Of a stretch of DNA of 64,000 nucleotides, positions 21,161-34,087 are shown in pieces. Below the pieces are notes generated by a model that saw only the letters and a program-made list of their open reading frames with translations, did no database searches and had not been told where the DNA came from. This DNA is from Rhodoferax sp. (GTDB lineage Bacteria > Pseudomonadota > Gammaproteobacteria > Burkholderiales > Burkholderiaceae_C): the NCBI RefSeq assembly GCF_028688795.1, contig NZ_JAQTXM010000025.1, positions 1 to 64,000 on the forward strand, read 5' to 3'. The number at the start of each line of letters is the position of its first letter. Positions within the stretch are counted from its first letter, which is position 1. Position numbers and translations under genes: made by a program.

Positions 21161-21942
21161 CTGCGCCATTGCTGATCAGCTCGCGTGACAACGCATTTGT
21201 CAAGGATTTGAAGAAGCTCGCCCATGGCAGCACCGAATACCGAAAACAGCGACGCGTTTGGGCCGAAGGCGATCATTTGCTGCGAGCCGCCATGGCCCGT
21301 GGTTCACGTCCTGGTTTAGGTATTTTTTCAGAGTCTTTTTGGCCTCTAGCCCCCGTAGAATATGCGCAAGCAGCTATAAAAAATATAATTATCTCTGATG
21401 TGTTGTATGACACGGTGAGCGCTTTGGAGTCGCCTGCGCGGATGGGTTTTGTCTTTGACCTGGCTGAACCACCCGCCATTGAGTCAAGTGCCGCGAGTGT
21501 TATTTTGGACCGTGTACAAGACGCTGGCAACGTGGGTGCCATTTTGCGCAGTGCCTCGGCCTTTGGTTTCAAGCAAATCATTGCACTCAAAGGCACGGCA
21601 GCGCTTTGGTCGCCCAAGGTGTTGCGTGCTGGCATGGGCGCGCATTGGGGCCTGCAACTGATTGAAGGCGTTGAGCTGCCTTTGTTGGACGGACTGCAGG
21701 TGCCGTTGCTGGTGACCAGTTCACATCGTGGCAGCTATTTGCACCAGGCGCTGTCTAATAAAGAGCTACCCATGCCCTGCGCGTGGGCGTTGGGGCACGA
21801 AGGGCAGGGCGTCAGTGCCGAGCTTGAGGCCCGCACGAGCCTTCATGTGCGTATTGCCCAGCCGGGCGGTGAAGAGTCGCTGAATGTGGCCACTGCAGCG
21901 GCTATTTGCTTGCATGCCAGCGCAACCGCACACTTGATCTAG
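21157..21942 (+). CDS. TrmH/SpoU family RNA methyltransferase
   Basis: A SPOUT-fold rRNA or tRNA 2'-O-methyltransferase of 261 aa. The C-terminal catalytic domain shows motif 1 [21 protein letters not shown], shortened here by the family core NVGAILR, motif 2 [10 protein letters not shown], and motif 3 [13 protein letters not shown]. The target nucleotide is not evident. The start overlaps the rnhB stop as ATGA. Around residue 62-78 ([15 protein letters not shown]) the coding sequence is repeat R3. Confidence 0.87.
   Translation: MTAPLLISSRDNAFVKDLKKLAHGSTEYRKQRRVWAEGDHLLRAAMARGSRPGLGIFSESFWPLAPVEYAQAAIKNIIISDVLYDTVSALESPARMGFVFDLAEPPAIESSAASVILDRVQDAGNVGAILRSASAFGFKQIIALKGTAALWSPKVLRAGMGAHWGLQLIEGVELPLLDGLQVPLLVTSSHRGSYLHQALSNKELPMPCAWALGHEGQGVSAELEARTSLHVRIAQPGGEESLNVATAAAICLHASATAHLI
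21333..21391 (+). repeat. dispersed 45-bp element, copy R3 (inside the SpoU gene)
   Basis: Matches the element in GGCCTCTAGCCC and in GCGCAAGCAGCTATAAAAA, with a diverged middle. It reads in the same frame as copy R2, giving YAQAAIK where R2 gives KQAQSAIK. Confidence 0.75.
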
Positions 21943-21988
21943 CTCGTTTTTAGCATGGCGGGCGGGCAAGTTAGGGTTGCCCCTAGGC

Positions 21989-21994
21989 TATAAT
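21989..21994 (+). promoter_or_regulatory. candidate -10 box of carA
   Basis: A perfect TATAAT stands about 120 bp before carA. I find no good -35 at 16-18 bp, so this is a candidate only. The gene before it ends 47 bp upstream. Confidence 0.45.
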
Positions 21995-22034
21995 TGGGGC
22001 CAATTTCGCACCCGCGTACGCTCGCAGCAGCAGT

Positions 22035-22088
22035 CCAAGCCCAATCCCTTTTTGACGCAAACCCAGGAAGCAATTCCTGTGTGCTTGG
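22035..22088 (+). promoter_or_regulatory. structured leader of carA
   Basis: A perfect hairpin CAGGAA-GCAA-TTCCTG at 22064-22079 is flanked by CCAAGC (22035) and GCTTGG (22083), which can form an outer stem. There is no T run after it, so it is not an obvious terminator. It may be part of carA leader control, but I see no clear attenuator peptide. Confidence 0.35.
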
Positions 22089-22116
22089 GCGTACCCGTAA
22101 CATTTCGGAGAACCCA

Positions 22117-23304
22117 GTGCTTTTGTCTCTTAAGGGAAATACCCCACCAGCCATTTTGGCGCTCGCAGACGGCACGGTCTACCACGGCAATTCCATTGGG
22201 GCCACTGGCTCCACGGTCGGTGAGGTGGTGTTCAACACCTCCATGACCGGCTACCAGGAAATCCTGACGGACCCCAGCTACTGCCAGCAGATCGTCACCC
22301 TCACTTACCCACACATTGGCAACTATGGTGTGAATGCGCAAGATGTCGAGTCGGACCGCGTTCACGCTGCCGGCCTGATCATCAAGGACCTGCCGTTGTT
22401 GGCATCCAATTTTCGCTCCACCCAAACCCTGGACGCTTACTTGCGTGACCAAGGCACGGTGGCCATTGCCAACCTTGACACCCGCCAATTGACACGCCAG
22501 TTGCGTACGAATGGCGCACAAAATGGCTGCATCCTGGCTTTGGCGCAAGGTGAGGTGGTGACACAGGTCGTGATTGACCGTGCCGTCGCTTTGGCCCAGA
22601 CCGCGCCCAGCATGTCTGGTCTGGATCTGGCCAAGGTGGTCAGCGCCAAGTCTGGTTATGACTGGACGCAGACCGAGTGGATGTTATTCAATCCTGAGCA
22701 GGGTAGTCAGCCAGGTTTTGGCGAGCAAACTGCCCCGCGTTTTCATGTGGTGGCGTATGACTTTGGCGTCAAGAAAAACATCTTGCGCATGTTGGCGCAA
22801 CGCGGCTGCAAGGTCACGGTGGTGCCAGCCAAAACCTCGGCAGCCGAGGTGCTCAAACACCAGCCAGACGGTATTTTCCTGAGCAACGGCCCGGGCGACC
22901 CTGAGCCGTGTGACTACGCTGTCGCTGCTGCGGCAGAGTTGATGGATTCCGGCATCCCGACTTTTGGTATTTGCCTGGGTCATCAAATCATGGCGCTGGC
23001 CTCGGGTGCCAAAACCTTCAAGATGAAGTTTGGTCACCACGGCGCAAACCACCCGGTGAAAGACCTGGACAGTGGCCGGGTGTCCATCACCAGCCAGAAC
23101 CACGGTTTTGCAGTGGATGAAAAAACCCTGCCTGCCAACTTGCGGGCCACCCACATCAGCTTGTTTGATGGCACCTTGCAAGGCATGGAACGTACTGACA
23201 AGCCCGCATTCGGCTTTCAGGGTCACCCTGAAGCGTCACCCGGACCGCATGACATTGGTTACCTGTTTGACCGCTTCATTGCTTCCATGGCATCGCGCGC
23301 ATGA
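22117..23304 (+). CDS. carA: carbamoyl-phosphate synthase small subunit
   Basis: The glutaminase subunit that releases ammonia from glutamine for carbamoyl phosphate, used in pyrimidine and arginine synthesis. The N-terminal domain has [10 protein letters not shown] and [16 protein letters not shown]. The class I amidotransferase domain has the nucleophile Cys in FGICLGHQ and His/Glu in [10 protein letters not shown] chose GTG 22117, 7 bp after CGGAG; the frame is open upstream to 21994 but without similarity. The stop overlaps the next gene as ATGA. Confidence 0.95.
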   Translation: MLLSLKGNTPPAILALADGTVYHGNSIGATGSTVGEVVFNTSMTGYQEILTDPSYCQQIVTLTYPHIGNYGVNAQDVESDRVHAAGLIIKDLPLLASNFRSTQTLDAYLRDQGTVAIANLDTRQLTRQLRTNGAQNGCILALAQGEVVTQVVIDRAVALAQTAPSMSGLDLAKVVSAKSGYDWTQTEWMLFNPEQGSQPGFGEQTAPRFHVVAYDFGVKKNILRMLAQRGCKVTVVPAKTSAAEVLKHQPDGIFLSNGPGDPEPCDYAVAAAAELMDSGIPTFGICLGHQIMALASGAKTFKMKFGHHGANHPVKDLDSGRVSITSQNHGFAVDEKTLPANLRATHISLFDGTLQGMERTDKPAFGFQGHPEASPGPHDIGYLFDRFIASMASRA

Positions 23305-23981
23305 GTTTTTACGGCGTCACTGACCTGTGGACTTACGTGATTGGTGCCTTTGGCATCATCTTGTTGCCTGGGCCGAATTCGCTGTATGTGCTCTCTGTGG
23401 CCACGGCACGCGGGGTGCGGGCCGGTTTTCAAGGGGCTTATGGGGTGTTTGTGGGTGACACGATATTGCTGCTGTGCACCGCTCTGGGCGCCGCCAGCTT
23501 GATGCGCACCCACCCGATGGCGTTCATGGTGGTCAAGTATGCAGGTGCGGCCTATTTGTTTTGGGTGGGTTTGAATTTGTTGTATGCCGCGCTCATGGGG
23601 TTGCGGTCGCGACCTGATGCGCTGAAAGCCGTGGCGGACGCATCCACCCCAAGCGTAGCTGCCAGCGCCAGCCATTTGCAGAGCCCGTTTCGGCGTGCTC
23701 TGGTGATCAGTCTGCTGAACCCGAAGGCGATTTTGTTCTTGCTGTCGTTTTTCGTGCAGTTCATTGACCCGGCCTATGCGCAGCCTGAGGTGCCGTTTCT
23801 GATTTTGAGCGCCATCCTGATGAGCTTCAGCGCGCTTTACCTGGCGGTGCTGATCTTTACTGGCGCGCGCCTGGCTGAAACCTTTCGGCAACGCCGGCGC
23901 TTGTCGTCGGGCTTGTCCAGCCTGGTGGGTGGTTTGTTTGTGTGGTTTGGCAGCAAACTGGCCACGGCCAGTCTCAATTAA
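23301..23981 (+). CDS. LysE family exporter
   Basis: A membrane exporter of the LysE/RhtB family, 226 aa with about six hydrophobic helices. The family signature near the N-terminus is [16 protein letters not shown], and [19 protein letters not shown] lies in the middle. Such proteins export amino acids; the substrate cannot be told. It lies between carA and carB, overlapping the carA stop, so it is translated from the same mRNA as carA. Confidence 0.85.
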   Translation: MSFYGVTDLWTYVIGAFGIILLPGPNSLYVLSVATARGVRAGFQGAYGVFVGDTILLLCTALGAASLMRTHPMAFMVVKYAGAAYLFWVGLNLLYAALMGLRSRPDALKAVADASTPSVAASASHLQSPFRRALVISLLNPKAILFLLSFFVQFIDPAYAQPEVPFLILSAILMSFSALYLAVLIFTGARLAETFRQRRRLSSGLSSLVGGLFVWFGSKLATASLN

Positions 23982-23987
23982 ATTGAT

Positions 23988-24038
23988 ATAAAAATAGGAG
24001 CTGCTAACGCTTGGTTTATAAGGGCTAGAGGCAGTTTT
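23988..24038 (-). repeat. dispersed 45-bp element, copy R4 (before carB)
   Basis: On the minus strand it reads GCCTCTAGCCCTTATAAACC, then AAGCGTTAGCAGCT. It fills nearly all of the 68-bp gap between the LysE gene and carB, so the carB start has only a weak GAAAA as ribosome binding site. Confidence 0.8.
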
Positions 24039-24049
24039 AATAGAAAATT

Positions 24050-27352
<3,303 letters not shown>

Positions 27353-27397
27353 ATTCTGAGCTTGGCGCGCTGATATTCGCGGCATAATTCGCCTACA

Positions 27398-27425
27398 CCG
27401 CCGGACCACAACGTTCGGCGGTTTC
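27398..27425 (+). terminator. hairpin with T-rich tail between carB and greA
   Basis: CCGCCG and CGGCGG pair across a 12-nt loop and are followed by TTTCATTTTTG. It could be a weak carB terminator or a hairpin in the greA leader. A CATAAT at 27383 with TTGGCG at 27362 might be the greA promoter. Confidence 0.45.
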
Positions 27426-27458
27426 ATTTTTGTGTTTTAACTTTTTCCGGAGCTGTAC

Positions 27459-27935
27459 GTGGCGACCCTTCCTATTACCAAACGCGGAGCCGAAAAACTC
27501 AAGGCTGAGCTGCATCAACTTAAAGCGTTTGAGCGTCCATGGGTCATCAACGCCATCGCTGAGGCCCGCGCCCAAGGTGACTTGAGCGAAAACGCCGAGT
27601 ACGAGTCTGCCAAAGACAAACAAGGCTTTGTCGAAGGCCGCATTCAGGAAATTGAAGGCAAGCTGTCGGTCGCACAAGTCATTGATCCTGCCGACCTGCA
27701 TGCGAGCGGCCGTGTGGTGTTTGCCGCCACTGTTGCACTGGAGGACGAGGAGTCTGGCCAACAAGTGACTTACCAAATCGTTGGTGAAGACGAGGCAGAT
27801 ATCAAGCTGGGCTTGGTCAACATCAATAGCCCCATTGCCCGCGCCTTGATTGGCAAAGAAGAGGGCGATGTCGCCGAGGTTCAGGCCCCAGGTGGATTGC
27901 GCCGCTACGAGGTGATGAAGGTGAGCTACCTCTAA
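27459..27935 (+). CDS. greA: transcription elongation factor GreA
   Basis: GreA stimulates RNA cleavage by backtracked RNA polymerase. The 158-aa protein has the N-terminal coiled coil (ITKRGAEKLKAEL, then SENAEYESAKDKQ with the acidic tip) and the C-terminal domain ending VMKVSYL. The start is a GTG 5 bp after GGAGCTGTAC. The next gene begins at the base after the stop. Confidence 0.96.
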   Translation: MATLPITKRGAEKLKAELHQLKAFERPWVINAIAEARAQGDLSENAEYESAKDKQGFVEGRIQEIEGKLSVAQVIDPADLHASGRVVFAATVALEDEESGQQVTYQIVGEDEADIKLGLVNINSPIARALIGKEEGDVAEVQAPGGLRRYEVMKVSYL

Positions 27936-28364
27936 ATGTTGCGAGGTTTGTCGGCATTGACGATCTGGGCTGCGGCCTTGTGGTGGGGCGCTTTGACCAC
28001 CGTTGGAACGATCGTTGTGCCGATGTTGTTCGCGAATTTGCCCAGCCCTGCCATTGCCGGGGCCATGGCAGCCAAATTGTTTTCAGCAATGACTTGGTTG
28101 GCACTTGGGTGTGGTTTGCTGTTATTGATGATTTTTAGATCAAATCAGCCTGTAGCCCTTAATAATAAAGCGCAAGGCACTATTTTATTTATAGCGCTTG
28201 GTGTGTTGCTGGCGCTGTTGTCAGAATTTGCCATCGCACCGCGCATCATCGCTCGGCAAGACTTACGGCTCTGGCACAGTGTGGGTACCGCTATGTTTGT
28301 GGGGCAGTGGCTCTGCGCCGGGCTGACGTTTTGGAAGCTGGCGGAAAGAAGTTCAGAAGCCTGA
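27936..28364 (+). CDS. DUF4149 family membrane protein
   Basis: A 142-aa protein with four predicted membrane helices, starting MLRGLSALTIWAAALWWGAL, which fits the DUF4149 family found beside greA in betaproteobacteria. Function unknown. It starts at the base after the greA stop. The loop between helices 2 and 3 (SNQPVALNNKAQGTILF) is encoded by repeat R5. Confidence 0.75.
   Translation: MLRGLSALTIWAAALWWGALTTVGTIVVPMLFANLPSPAIAGAMAAKLFSAMTWLALGCGLLLLMIFRSNQPVALNNKAQGTILFIALGVLLALLSEFAIAPRIIARQDLRLWHSVGTAMFVGQWLCAGLTFWKLAERSSEA
28131..28193 (+). repeat. dispersed 45-bp element, copy R5 (inside the DUF4149 gene)
   Basis: Contains GCCTGTAGCCCTTAATAATA and then AAGCGCAAGGCACTATTTTA. It is in the same orientation and frame as copies R2 and R3, giving PVALNNKAQGTI. 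Confidence 0.75.
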
Positions 28365-28470
28365 CAAGGTTTGCCATTGCTGGCCCCAGACTGGTGTGCG
28401 AGGTAAGTCTAATCTGCGGTCAATGGCATCTTGGTGGAAGAGACCGATGCGGCAGGGTTGCCGCCCCGGC

Positions 28471-28944
28471 TTAGTCTTGGTTGCGTTTCTTGATGCTGAC
28501 AGGTTTGCGCTTGGCGCGCTTGATCTGGCCACCTGTGGTAAGGCGCTGGTTGCCCAGCACGCGCAGGGTTTTGACTTCCGGACGCTGACCACCGCGTTTG
28601 CTGAATTTAAGCACCTTGACGTCGCGTGGGCCAGGCAGGCGGTCATCGTCGGCGGTTTTTTCCCGCTCAGGCAATGGACGCCAAAGCACCAGCAATTTGC
28701 CAATGTGTTGAATGGGCGCCGCATTCAATTCATCGGCCAGGGTTTGAAACATGGTTTCACGGGCGGCACGGTCATCCGAGAAGACGCGTACTTTGATCAG
28801 GCCGTGGGCATTCAGGGCGGCATCAGTTTCTTTTTTGACGGCGGCGGTCAAGCCATCGCCACCAATCATCACCACGGGGTCGAGGTGATGGGCTTCGGCC
28901 CGATGGGCTTTGCGTTGGGCTGGGGTCAGTAATATTTGAGACAT
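28471..28944 (-). CDS. yhbY: YhbY/CRM-domain RNA-binding protein
   Basis: A small CRM-domain protein that in E. coli binds the pre-50S ribosome. The CRM domain occupies about the first 95 residues, with LTPAQRKAHRAEAHHLDPVV, then IGGDGLTAAV and LIKVRVFSDD. A basic C-terminal tail of about 60 residues follows. I chose ATG 28944 (28950 also possible); the frame is open to 29097 but without similarity. It diverges from rlmE, a common pairing. Confidence 0.88.
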   Translation of the reverse strand: MSQILLTPAQRKAHRAEAHHLDPVVMIGGDGLTAAVKKETDAALNAHGLIKVRVFSDDRAARETMFQTLADELNAAPIQHIGKLLVLWRPLPEREKTADDDRLPGPRDVKVLKFSKRGGQRPEVKTLRVLGNQRLTTGGQIKRAKRKPVSIKKRNQD

Positions 28945-29032
28945 GGGCATATTATCGATGAGACTGAAACATTTTGGGGCAGACCCACTTACTTGCGCAT
29001 GAAGTTGCCACAACATTAACACGATAAAAATT

Positions 29033-29707
29033 ATGAAATCAGCAGTTAAAAGCAGCAAGGTCAACCGGGCGTGGCTCAACGACCACGTCAATGACACCTA
29101 CGTCAAGCTGGCGAAAAAAGACGGTTACCGGGCGCGTGCCGCCTACAAACTGCAGGAAATAGACGAATCCCTGCATTTGATCAAGCCCGGGCAGTTGGTG
29201 GTGGACTTGGGCTCGACGCCGGGTGCCTGGAGCCAGTATGTACGGCGCAAACTCTCGCCAAAGAATGCGTCTGGCGGGGGCGCTGCGGTGGGTGAACTCA
29301 ATGGCCGCATCATTGCGTTGGACATGCTGCCCATGGAGCCTATCGAGGGTGTGGTTTTTATTCAGGGCGACCTTTGTGAAGATGCTGTGCTGACTGAGTT
29401 GACGGCCCAAATGCGGGGGCAGCAGGCTGATTTGGTGATCTCTGATATGGCGCCCAACTTGTCAGGCATCGGTTCGGCTGACGCTGCGCGGATTGAGCAC
29501 CTGGTTGAACTGGCGCTAGAGTTTGCGCAAGCGCACCTCAAACCTGAAGGCGCGCTGGTGGCCAAAGTGTTCCATGGCGGCAGTTACGACACCTTGTACA
29601 AGCGCTTCAGGGAAATCTTTGTGAATGTCAAACGGCTCAAGCCAAAGGCCTCGCGCGACAGGTCGTCTGAAACCTTTTTAATTGGTCTGGTCTTGAAAAA
29701 TCCTTAA
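29033..29707 (+). CDS. rlmE: 23S rRNA 2'-O-ribose U2552 methyltransferase
   Basis: RlmE (FtsJ/RrmJ) methylates U2552 in the A loop of 23S rRNA, a late step in 50S assembly. The 224-aa protein has the SAM-binding motif VVDLGSTPGAWSQY, VISDMAPNLSG, VAKVFHGG and the C-terminal RSSETFLIGL, which supply the K-D-K-E catalytic tetrad. It lies upstream of ftsH, as in most proteobacteria. Confidence 0.95.
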   Translation: MKSAVKSSKVNRAWLNDHVNDTYVKLAKKDGYRARAAYKLQEIDESLHLIKPGQLVVDLGSTPGAWSQYVRRKLSPKNASGGGAAVGELNGRIIALDMLPMEPIEGVVFIQGDLCEDAVLTELTAQMRGQQADLVISDMAPNLSGIGSADAARIEHLVELALEFAQAHLKPEGALVAKVFHGGSYDTLYKRFREIFVNVKRLKPKASRDRSSETFLIGLVLKNP

Positions 29708-29831
29708 ATTCCTTGCAACTGCTGTGGCTGAAGGCATCAATACCTGCAATGGAGTGGGTTGAAGAGCCTAAAATTGCGCCTTACAAAGTGTCTCGTTCGG
29801 CTTTTTCTGCCGATATTTACTGGAGTTTCGC

Positions 29832-31751
29832 TTGAACAATCCATGGTTTTCGAAAATTGCGGTCTGGTTGGTGATTGCGATGGTGCTATTCACCGTCTTC
29901 AAGCAATTTGACACCCGCCCTGCTGCTGGTGCCGGTTATTTGGGCTACTCCGACTTTCTTGAGGAAGTGCGCGGCAACCGGATCAAGAGCGCCATCATTC
30001 AGGAGGGTCAAGGCGGTACCGAGATCTTGGCAGTGACCAGCGATGACCGCAAAGTGCGCACCACTGCCACTTACCTTGACCGTGGCTTGGTCGGTGATTT
30101 GATTGCCAATGATGTCAAATTTGACGTGCGTCCCCGTGAAGAAGGCTCGCTGTTGATGACCTTGCTGGTGAGTTGGGGGCCCATGCTGCTGTTGATTGGC
30201 GTCTGGGTGTATTTCATGCGCCAGATGCAGGGTGGCGGCAAAGGCGGTGCGTTCAGTTTTGGCAAAAGCAAGGCGCGTCTGCTGGATGAAAACACCAACA
30301 CGGTGACATTTGCTGACGTGGCTGGTTGCGACGAAGCCAAGGAAGAGGTCAAGGAAGTCGTCGACTTTTTGAAAGACCCCGCCAAGTTCCAGAAGCTCGG
30401 TGGCCGCATACCACGTGGCCTGCTGCTGGTTGGCCCGCCGGGCACCGGTAAAACCTTGTTGGCCAAATCGATTGCTGGCGAGGCCAAGGTGCCGTTCTTC
30501 AGCATTTCCGGCTCGGATTTTGTTGAAATGTTTGTCGGTGTGGGCGCATCACGTGTGCGCGACATGTTCGACAACGCCAAGAAAAATGCGCCTTGCATCA
30601 TTTTCATTGACGAAATTGACGCAGTGGGGCGTCAGCGTGGTGCCGGTTTGGGCGGTGGCAATGACGAGCGTGAACAAACGCTTAATCAAATGCTGGTCGA
30701 GATGGATGGCTTTGAAACCAATGTGGGCGTGATTGTGGTGGCTGCGACCAACCGCCCTGACATTCTGGATGCTGCATTGTTGCGTCCAGGTCGTTTTGAC
30801 CGCCAGGTGTATGTGACGCTGCCAGATATTCGTGGTCGTGAGCAGATTCTGAATGTCCACATGCGCAAAGTGCCGTTGAGCCAGGACGTGAACGCAGCTG
30901 TGATCGCCCGTGGCACCCCCGGCATGAGCGGTGCGGACTTGGCCAACCTGTGTAACGAAGCTGCCTTGATGGCTGCGCGCCGCAATGCCCGCACGGTGGA
31001 AATGCAGGATTTTGAGAAGGCCAAGGACAAGATCCTGATGGGCCCGGAACGCAAGAGCATGGTGATGCCTGAGGGGGAGCGCCGCAACACGGCCTACCAC
31101 GAGTCAGGTCATGCCCTGATCGGCAAGCTGCTGCCCAAATGCGACCCGGTGCACAAGGTCACCATCATTCCGCGTGGCCGCGCCCTGGGGGTCACCATGA
31201 GCTTGCCTGCGCAAGATCGCTATAGCTACGATAAAGACTACATGCTTAGTCAAATCAGCATGCTGTTTGGTGGCCGTATCGCGGAAGAGGTGTTCATGAA
31301 TCAGATGACCACGGGTGCCAGCAACGATTTTGAGCGTGCCACCCAGATCGCCCGTGACATGGTCATGCGTTATGGCATGACGGCGGCGTTGGGCCCAATG
31401 GTTTATGCGGAAAATGAGGGTGAGGTGTTTTTGGGTCGTTCGGTCACAAAAACCACCAACATGAGTGAAGAAACCATGCAAAAGGTGGATGCCGAGGTGC
31501 GCCGCATCATTGACGAGCAATACGCTCTGGCTCGCCGCCTGATCGAGGAGCACAGTGACAACATGCACGCCATGGCCAAAGCCCTGCTTGAGTGGGAAAC
31601 GATTGACAGCGATCAGCTTGATGACATCATGGCTGGCAAGCCACCGCGTCCTCCCAAAGATTGGTCACCGCGTATTCCTCCGGCCAGCTCAGACAGCAAC
31701 AGCGGTGGAACCCCGGCTGTCAAACCTGACGCTGCGCCTCACGCGGCTTAA
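29832..31751 (+). CDS. ftsH: ATP-dependent zinc metalloprotease FtsH
   Basis: A membrane-anchored AAA+ protease that degrades membrane and regulatory proteins, including LpxC and sigma-32 in E. coli. The 639-aa protein has two N-terminal membrane helices (about 6-22 and 108-130), Walker A GPPGTGKT near 200, Walker [13 protein letters not shown], and the zinc motif HESGH near 422. The C-terminus is Pro/Ser-rich. The start is TTG 29832 after ACTGGAG. A terminator follows. Confidence 0.97.
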   Translation: MNNPWFSKIAVWLVIAMVLFTVFKQFDTRPAAGAGYLGYSDFLEEVRGNRIKSAIIQEGQGGTEILAVTSDDRKVRTTATYLDRGLVGDLIANDVKFDVRPREEGSLLMTLLVSWGPMLLLIGVWVYFMRQMQGGGKGGAFSFGKSKARLLDENTNTVTFADVAGCDEAKEEVKEVVDFLKDPAKFQKLGGRIPRGLLLVGPPGTGKTLLAKSIAGEAKVPFFSISGSDFVEMFVGVGASRVRDMFDNAKKNAPCIIFIDEIDAVGRQRGAGLGGGNDEREQTLNQMLVEMDGFETNVGVIVVAATNRPDILDAALLRPGRFDRQVYVTLPDIRGREQILNVHMRKVPLSQDVNAAVIARGTPGMSGADLANLCNEAALMAARRNARTVEMQDFEKAKDKILMGPERKSMVMPEGERRNTAYHESGHALIGKLLPKCDPVHKVTIIPRGRALGVTMSLPAQDRYSYDKDYMLSQISMLFGGRIAEEVFMNQMTTGASNDFERATQIARDMVMRYGMTAALGPMVYAENEGEVFLGRSVTKTTNMSEETMQKVDAEVRRIIDEQYALARRLIEEHSDNMHAMAKALLEWETIDSDQLDDIMAGKPPRPPKDWSPRIPPASSDSNSGGTPAVKPDAAPHAA

Positions 31752-31769
31752 GCTTGCGACACAATACCA

Positions 31770-31796
31770 AACGGGGCTTAGGCCCCGTTTTTTTTA
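31770..31796 (+). terminator. intrinsic terminator after ftsH
   Basis: AACGGGGC-TTAG-GCCCCGTT with a following T run, 20 bp after the ftsH stop. Confidence 0.92.
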
Positions 31797-31845
31797 GTTC
31801 GTGCAGCGGCCGGTTTGGTTGCAAATAGCAAATGAAGGGATGAGG

Positions 31846-32706
31846 ATGTTTTGGCAAACCAGCCGTTTCCAGATTGATTTGAACCAACCCAAAGTCATGG
31901 GCATCGTGAATGTCACGCCGGATTCCTTTTCGGACGGTGGCAAACATGACTCTGGGGTGACTGCTATTCGCCGCTGCGAGCAACTTATTTTGGATGGTGC
32001 CGATATTCTGGATATCGGCGGGGAATCCACCCGACCCGGTGCACAGCCGCTTGGCCAAGAGGAAGAACTTGCGCGAATTCTCCCCGTGGTACGTGCCGCG
32101 GTGAGTTTGGGCGTGCCCGTGTCGGTGGATACCTACAAGCCGCGGGTGATGCAGGTGGTGCTGGACTTGGGTGCAGACATCATCAATGACATATGGGCCC
32201 TGCGGTGGCTTGATCCGTTAGATGATTTGAGTGCGGCTCAGGTAATTGCGGCCCACCGGGCCTGTGGTGTCTGCCTGATGCACATGCATCTGCAGCCGCA
32301 GACCATGCAGCTGCAACCCATGCAAGGTGATGTGGTGTCCCAGGTGCTCCTATTTTTGGAGCGTGCTGCGCAAGATTTAAAAGGGCTAGGGGTCGAAAAT
32401 ACTAGAATTTTATTGGACCCTGGCATAGGTTTCGGTAAGACCGTGGCGCAAAACTTTGCTTTGTTGGCACGCCAGACTGAACTGCTCAAAGCAGGCTACC
32501 CTTTGCTGGCAGGGTGGTCGCGAAAATCGTCGTTGGCAGGTATGGGGGGGCGTGCCGAACAAGACAATGGGTTGTCTGCAAAGGAGCGTCTGGCACCCAG
32601 TCTTGCAGCTGCGCTGCTGGCGGCTGAGCGTGGTGCATCGGTGCTGCGGGTGCACGACGTGAAGGAAACTGCTCAAGCACTTCGGGTCCTTGCGGCCATA
32701 CGATAA
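31846..32706 (+). CDS. folP: dihydropteroate synthase
   Basis: Condenses p-aminobenzoate with dihydropterin diphosphate in folate synthesis and is the sulfonamide target. The 286-aa protein shows VMGIVNVTPDSFSDGG, GESTRPGA, ADIINDIW, LLDPGIGFGKT and LAGWSRKS. I chose ATG 31846 before FWQTSRFQIDL; ATG 31840 or GTG 31801 are alternatives. The segment before LLDPG lies in the degenerate repeat R6. folP-glmM order after ftsH is conserved. Confidence 0.94.
   Translation: MFWQTSRFQIDLNQPKVMGIVNVTPDSFSDGGKHDSGVTAIRRCEQLILDGADILDIGGESTRPGAQPLGQEEELARILPVVRAAVSLGVPVSVDTYKPRVMQVVLDLGADIINDIWALRWLDPLDDLSAAQVIAAHRACGVCLMHMHLQPQTMQLQPMQGDVVSQVLLFLERAAQDLKGLGVENTRILLDPGIGFGKTVAQNFALLARQTELLKAGYPLLAGWSRKSSLAGMGGRAEQDNGLSAKERLAPSLAAALLAAERGASVLRVHDVKETAQALRVLAAIR
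32349..32397 (-). repeat. degenerate dispersed element, copy R6 (inside folP)
   Basis: On the minus strand it reads CCCCTAGCCCTTTTAAATC and then TTGCGCAGCACGCTCCAAAAATAG, a diverged match to the element in opposite orientation to copies R2, R3 and R5. In the folP frame it encodes ERAAQDLKGLGVEN, a segment whose length looks normal for the family, so this copy is less certain. Confidence 0.5.
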
Positions 32707-32742
32707 TTGGCCTTCGGTCAATCATCAGGTGAAGGAACAACA

Positions 32743-34074
32743 ATGACAAGGCAATATTTTGGGACAGACGGCATTCGCGGCACCGTGGGTCAGTCCCCCA
32801 TTACGGCGGACTTTGCACTCAAGCTGGCGCATGCAGTGGGCCGCGTTCTCAAACGCACTGAGTCAAAGCCTACGGTGTTAATTGGCAAAGACACGCGCAT
32901 TTCTGGTTACATGCTGGAGAGCGCGCTTGAAAGCGGTTTCAATTCAGCCGGGGTTGACGTGGTGTTGTTGGGTCCCTTGCCGACCCCCGGCGTTGCTTAC
33001 CTGACGCGTGCACAACGGGCATCGTTGGGCGTCGTCATCAGTGCCAGCCACAACCCGTTTGACGACAATGGCATCAAGTTTTTCAGCGCCCAAGGCACCA
33101 AGTTACCTGATGTTTGGGAACTTGATGTGGAGGCGATGGTGGCTGAGCCGCCCGTGTGGGTGAACTCTGCCAATCTGGGCCGATCTCGCCGCCTTGAGGA
33201 TGCCGCTGGCCGCTACATCGAGTTTTGCAAGAGCACGTTTGCAAACAACCTGACGCTCAAAGGCTTGCGCATTGTGGTTGATGCTGCCAATGGCGCGGCT
33301 TACAACATCGCACCCAAGGTGTTTCATGAGTTGGGCGCTGAGGTGATTGCCATCGGCTGTTCGCCAGATGGCCTGAACATCAACAAGGGGGTTGGCGCCA
33401 CCCATCCAGAGGCTTTGATTGAAGCGGTAAAAAAACACCGTGCTGATCTGGGTGTGGCGCTTGACGGTGATGCCGATCGGCTCCAGGTGGTGGATGCCAA
33501 TGGGCGCTTGTTCAATGGCGATGAATTGCTTTACCTGATGGTGGATGACCGCTTGCGCAGAAATGAACCCGTGCCGGGCGTGGTGGGCACTTTGATGACC
33601 AACATGGCCGTTGAAGTAGCCATAAAGGCGCGTGGTGTACAGTTTGTGCGTGCCAAGGTCGGCGACCGTTATGTGCTCGAAGAACTTGAAAAGAACCAGT
33701 GGTTGTTGGGTGGCGAGGGCTCTGGCCACTTGCTGGCGCTGGACAAGCACACCACGGGTGATGGCCTGATTTCTGCCCTGCAAGTATTGCAAACCAGTGT
33801 CCGCAGTGGCAAGAGTCTGGCCGATTTGCTCAGCGAACTTACCCTGTTCCCCCAAACCTTGATCAACATTCGCTTGCAACCAGGCCAGGACTGGAAGCTC
33901 AGCGTCAATCTGGAGGCTGAAACCCGAGCCGTTGAAGATGAACTCGGGCAAGCTGGACGGGTGCTGATTCGCGCCAGTGGCACTGAGCCCTTGGTACGCG
34001 TCATGGTGGAAGCCCGAGACGGCGCCCAAGCCAAAGCCTGCGCTCAGCGCATTGCCAAAACCATCAGCGGTTAA
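32743..34074 (+). CDS. glmM: phosphoglucosamine mutase
   Basis: Interconverts glucosamine-6-phosphate and glucosamine-1-phosphate for UDP-GlcNAc, the precursor of peptidoglycan and lipid A. The 443-aa protein has [11 protein letters not shown], the phosphoserine loop [16 protein letters not shown], metal loop DGDADRL, sugar loop GGEGSGH, and the phosphate-binding [17 protein letters not shown] 32743 follows GAAGGAA. Confidence 0.96.
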   Translation: MTRQYFGTDGIRGTVGQSPITADFALKLAHAVGRVLKRTESKPTVLIGKDTRISGYMLESALESGFNSAGVDVVLLGPLPTPGVAYLTRAQRASLGVVISASHNPFDDNGIKFFSAQGTKLPDVWELDVEAMVAEPPVWVNSANLGRSRRLEDAAGRYIEFCKSTFANNLTLKGLRIVVDAANGAAYNIAPKVFHELGAEVIAIGCSPDGLNINKGVGATHPEALIEAVKKHRADLGVALDGDADRLQVVDANGRLFNGDELLYLMVDDRLRRNEPVPGVVGTLMTNMAVEVAIKARGVQFVRAKVGDRYVLEELEKNQWLLGGEGSGHLLALDKHTTGDGLISALQVLQTSVRSGKSLADLLSELTLFPQTLINIRLQPGQDWKLSVNLEAETRAVEDELGQAGRVLIRASGTEPLVRVMVEARDGAQAKACAQRIAKTISG

Positions 34075-34087
34075 AGGCAGGTCTTGA

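Noticed and set aside
21745..21768. Possible further repeat copy (CTGTCTAATAAAGAGCTAC)
   Set aside because: The match is too short and lacks the TAGCCC core.
29708..29831. Heat-shock (sigma-32) promoter before ftsH
   Set aside because: No convincing CTTGAAA/CCCCAT pair at correct spacing.
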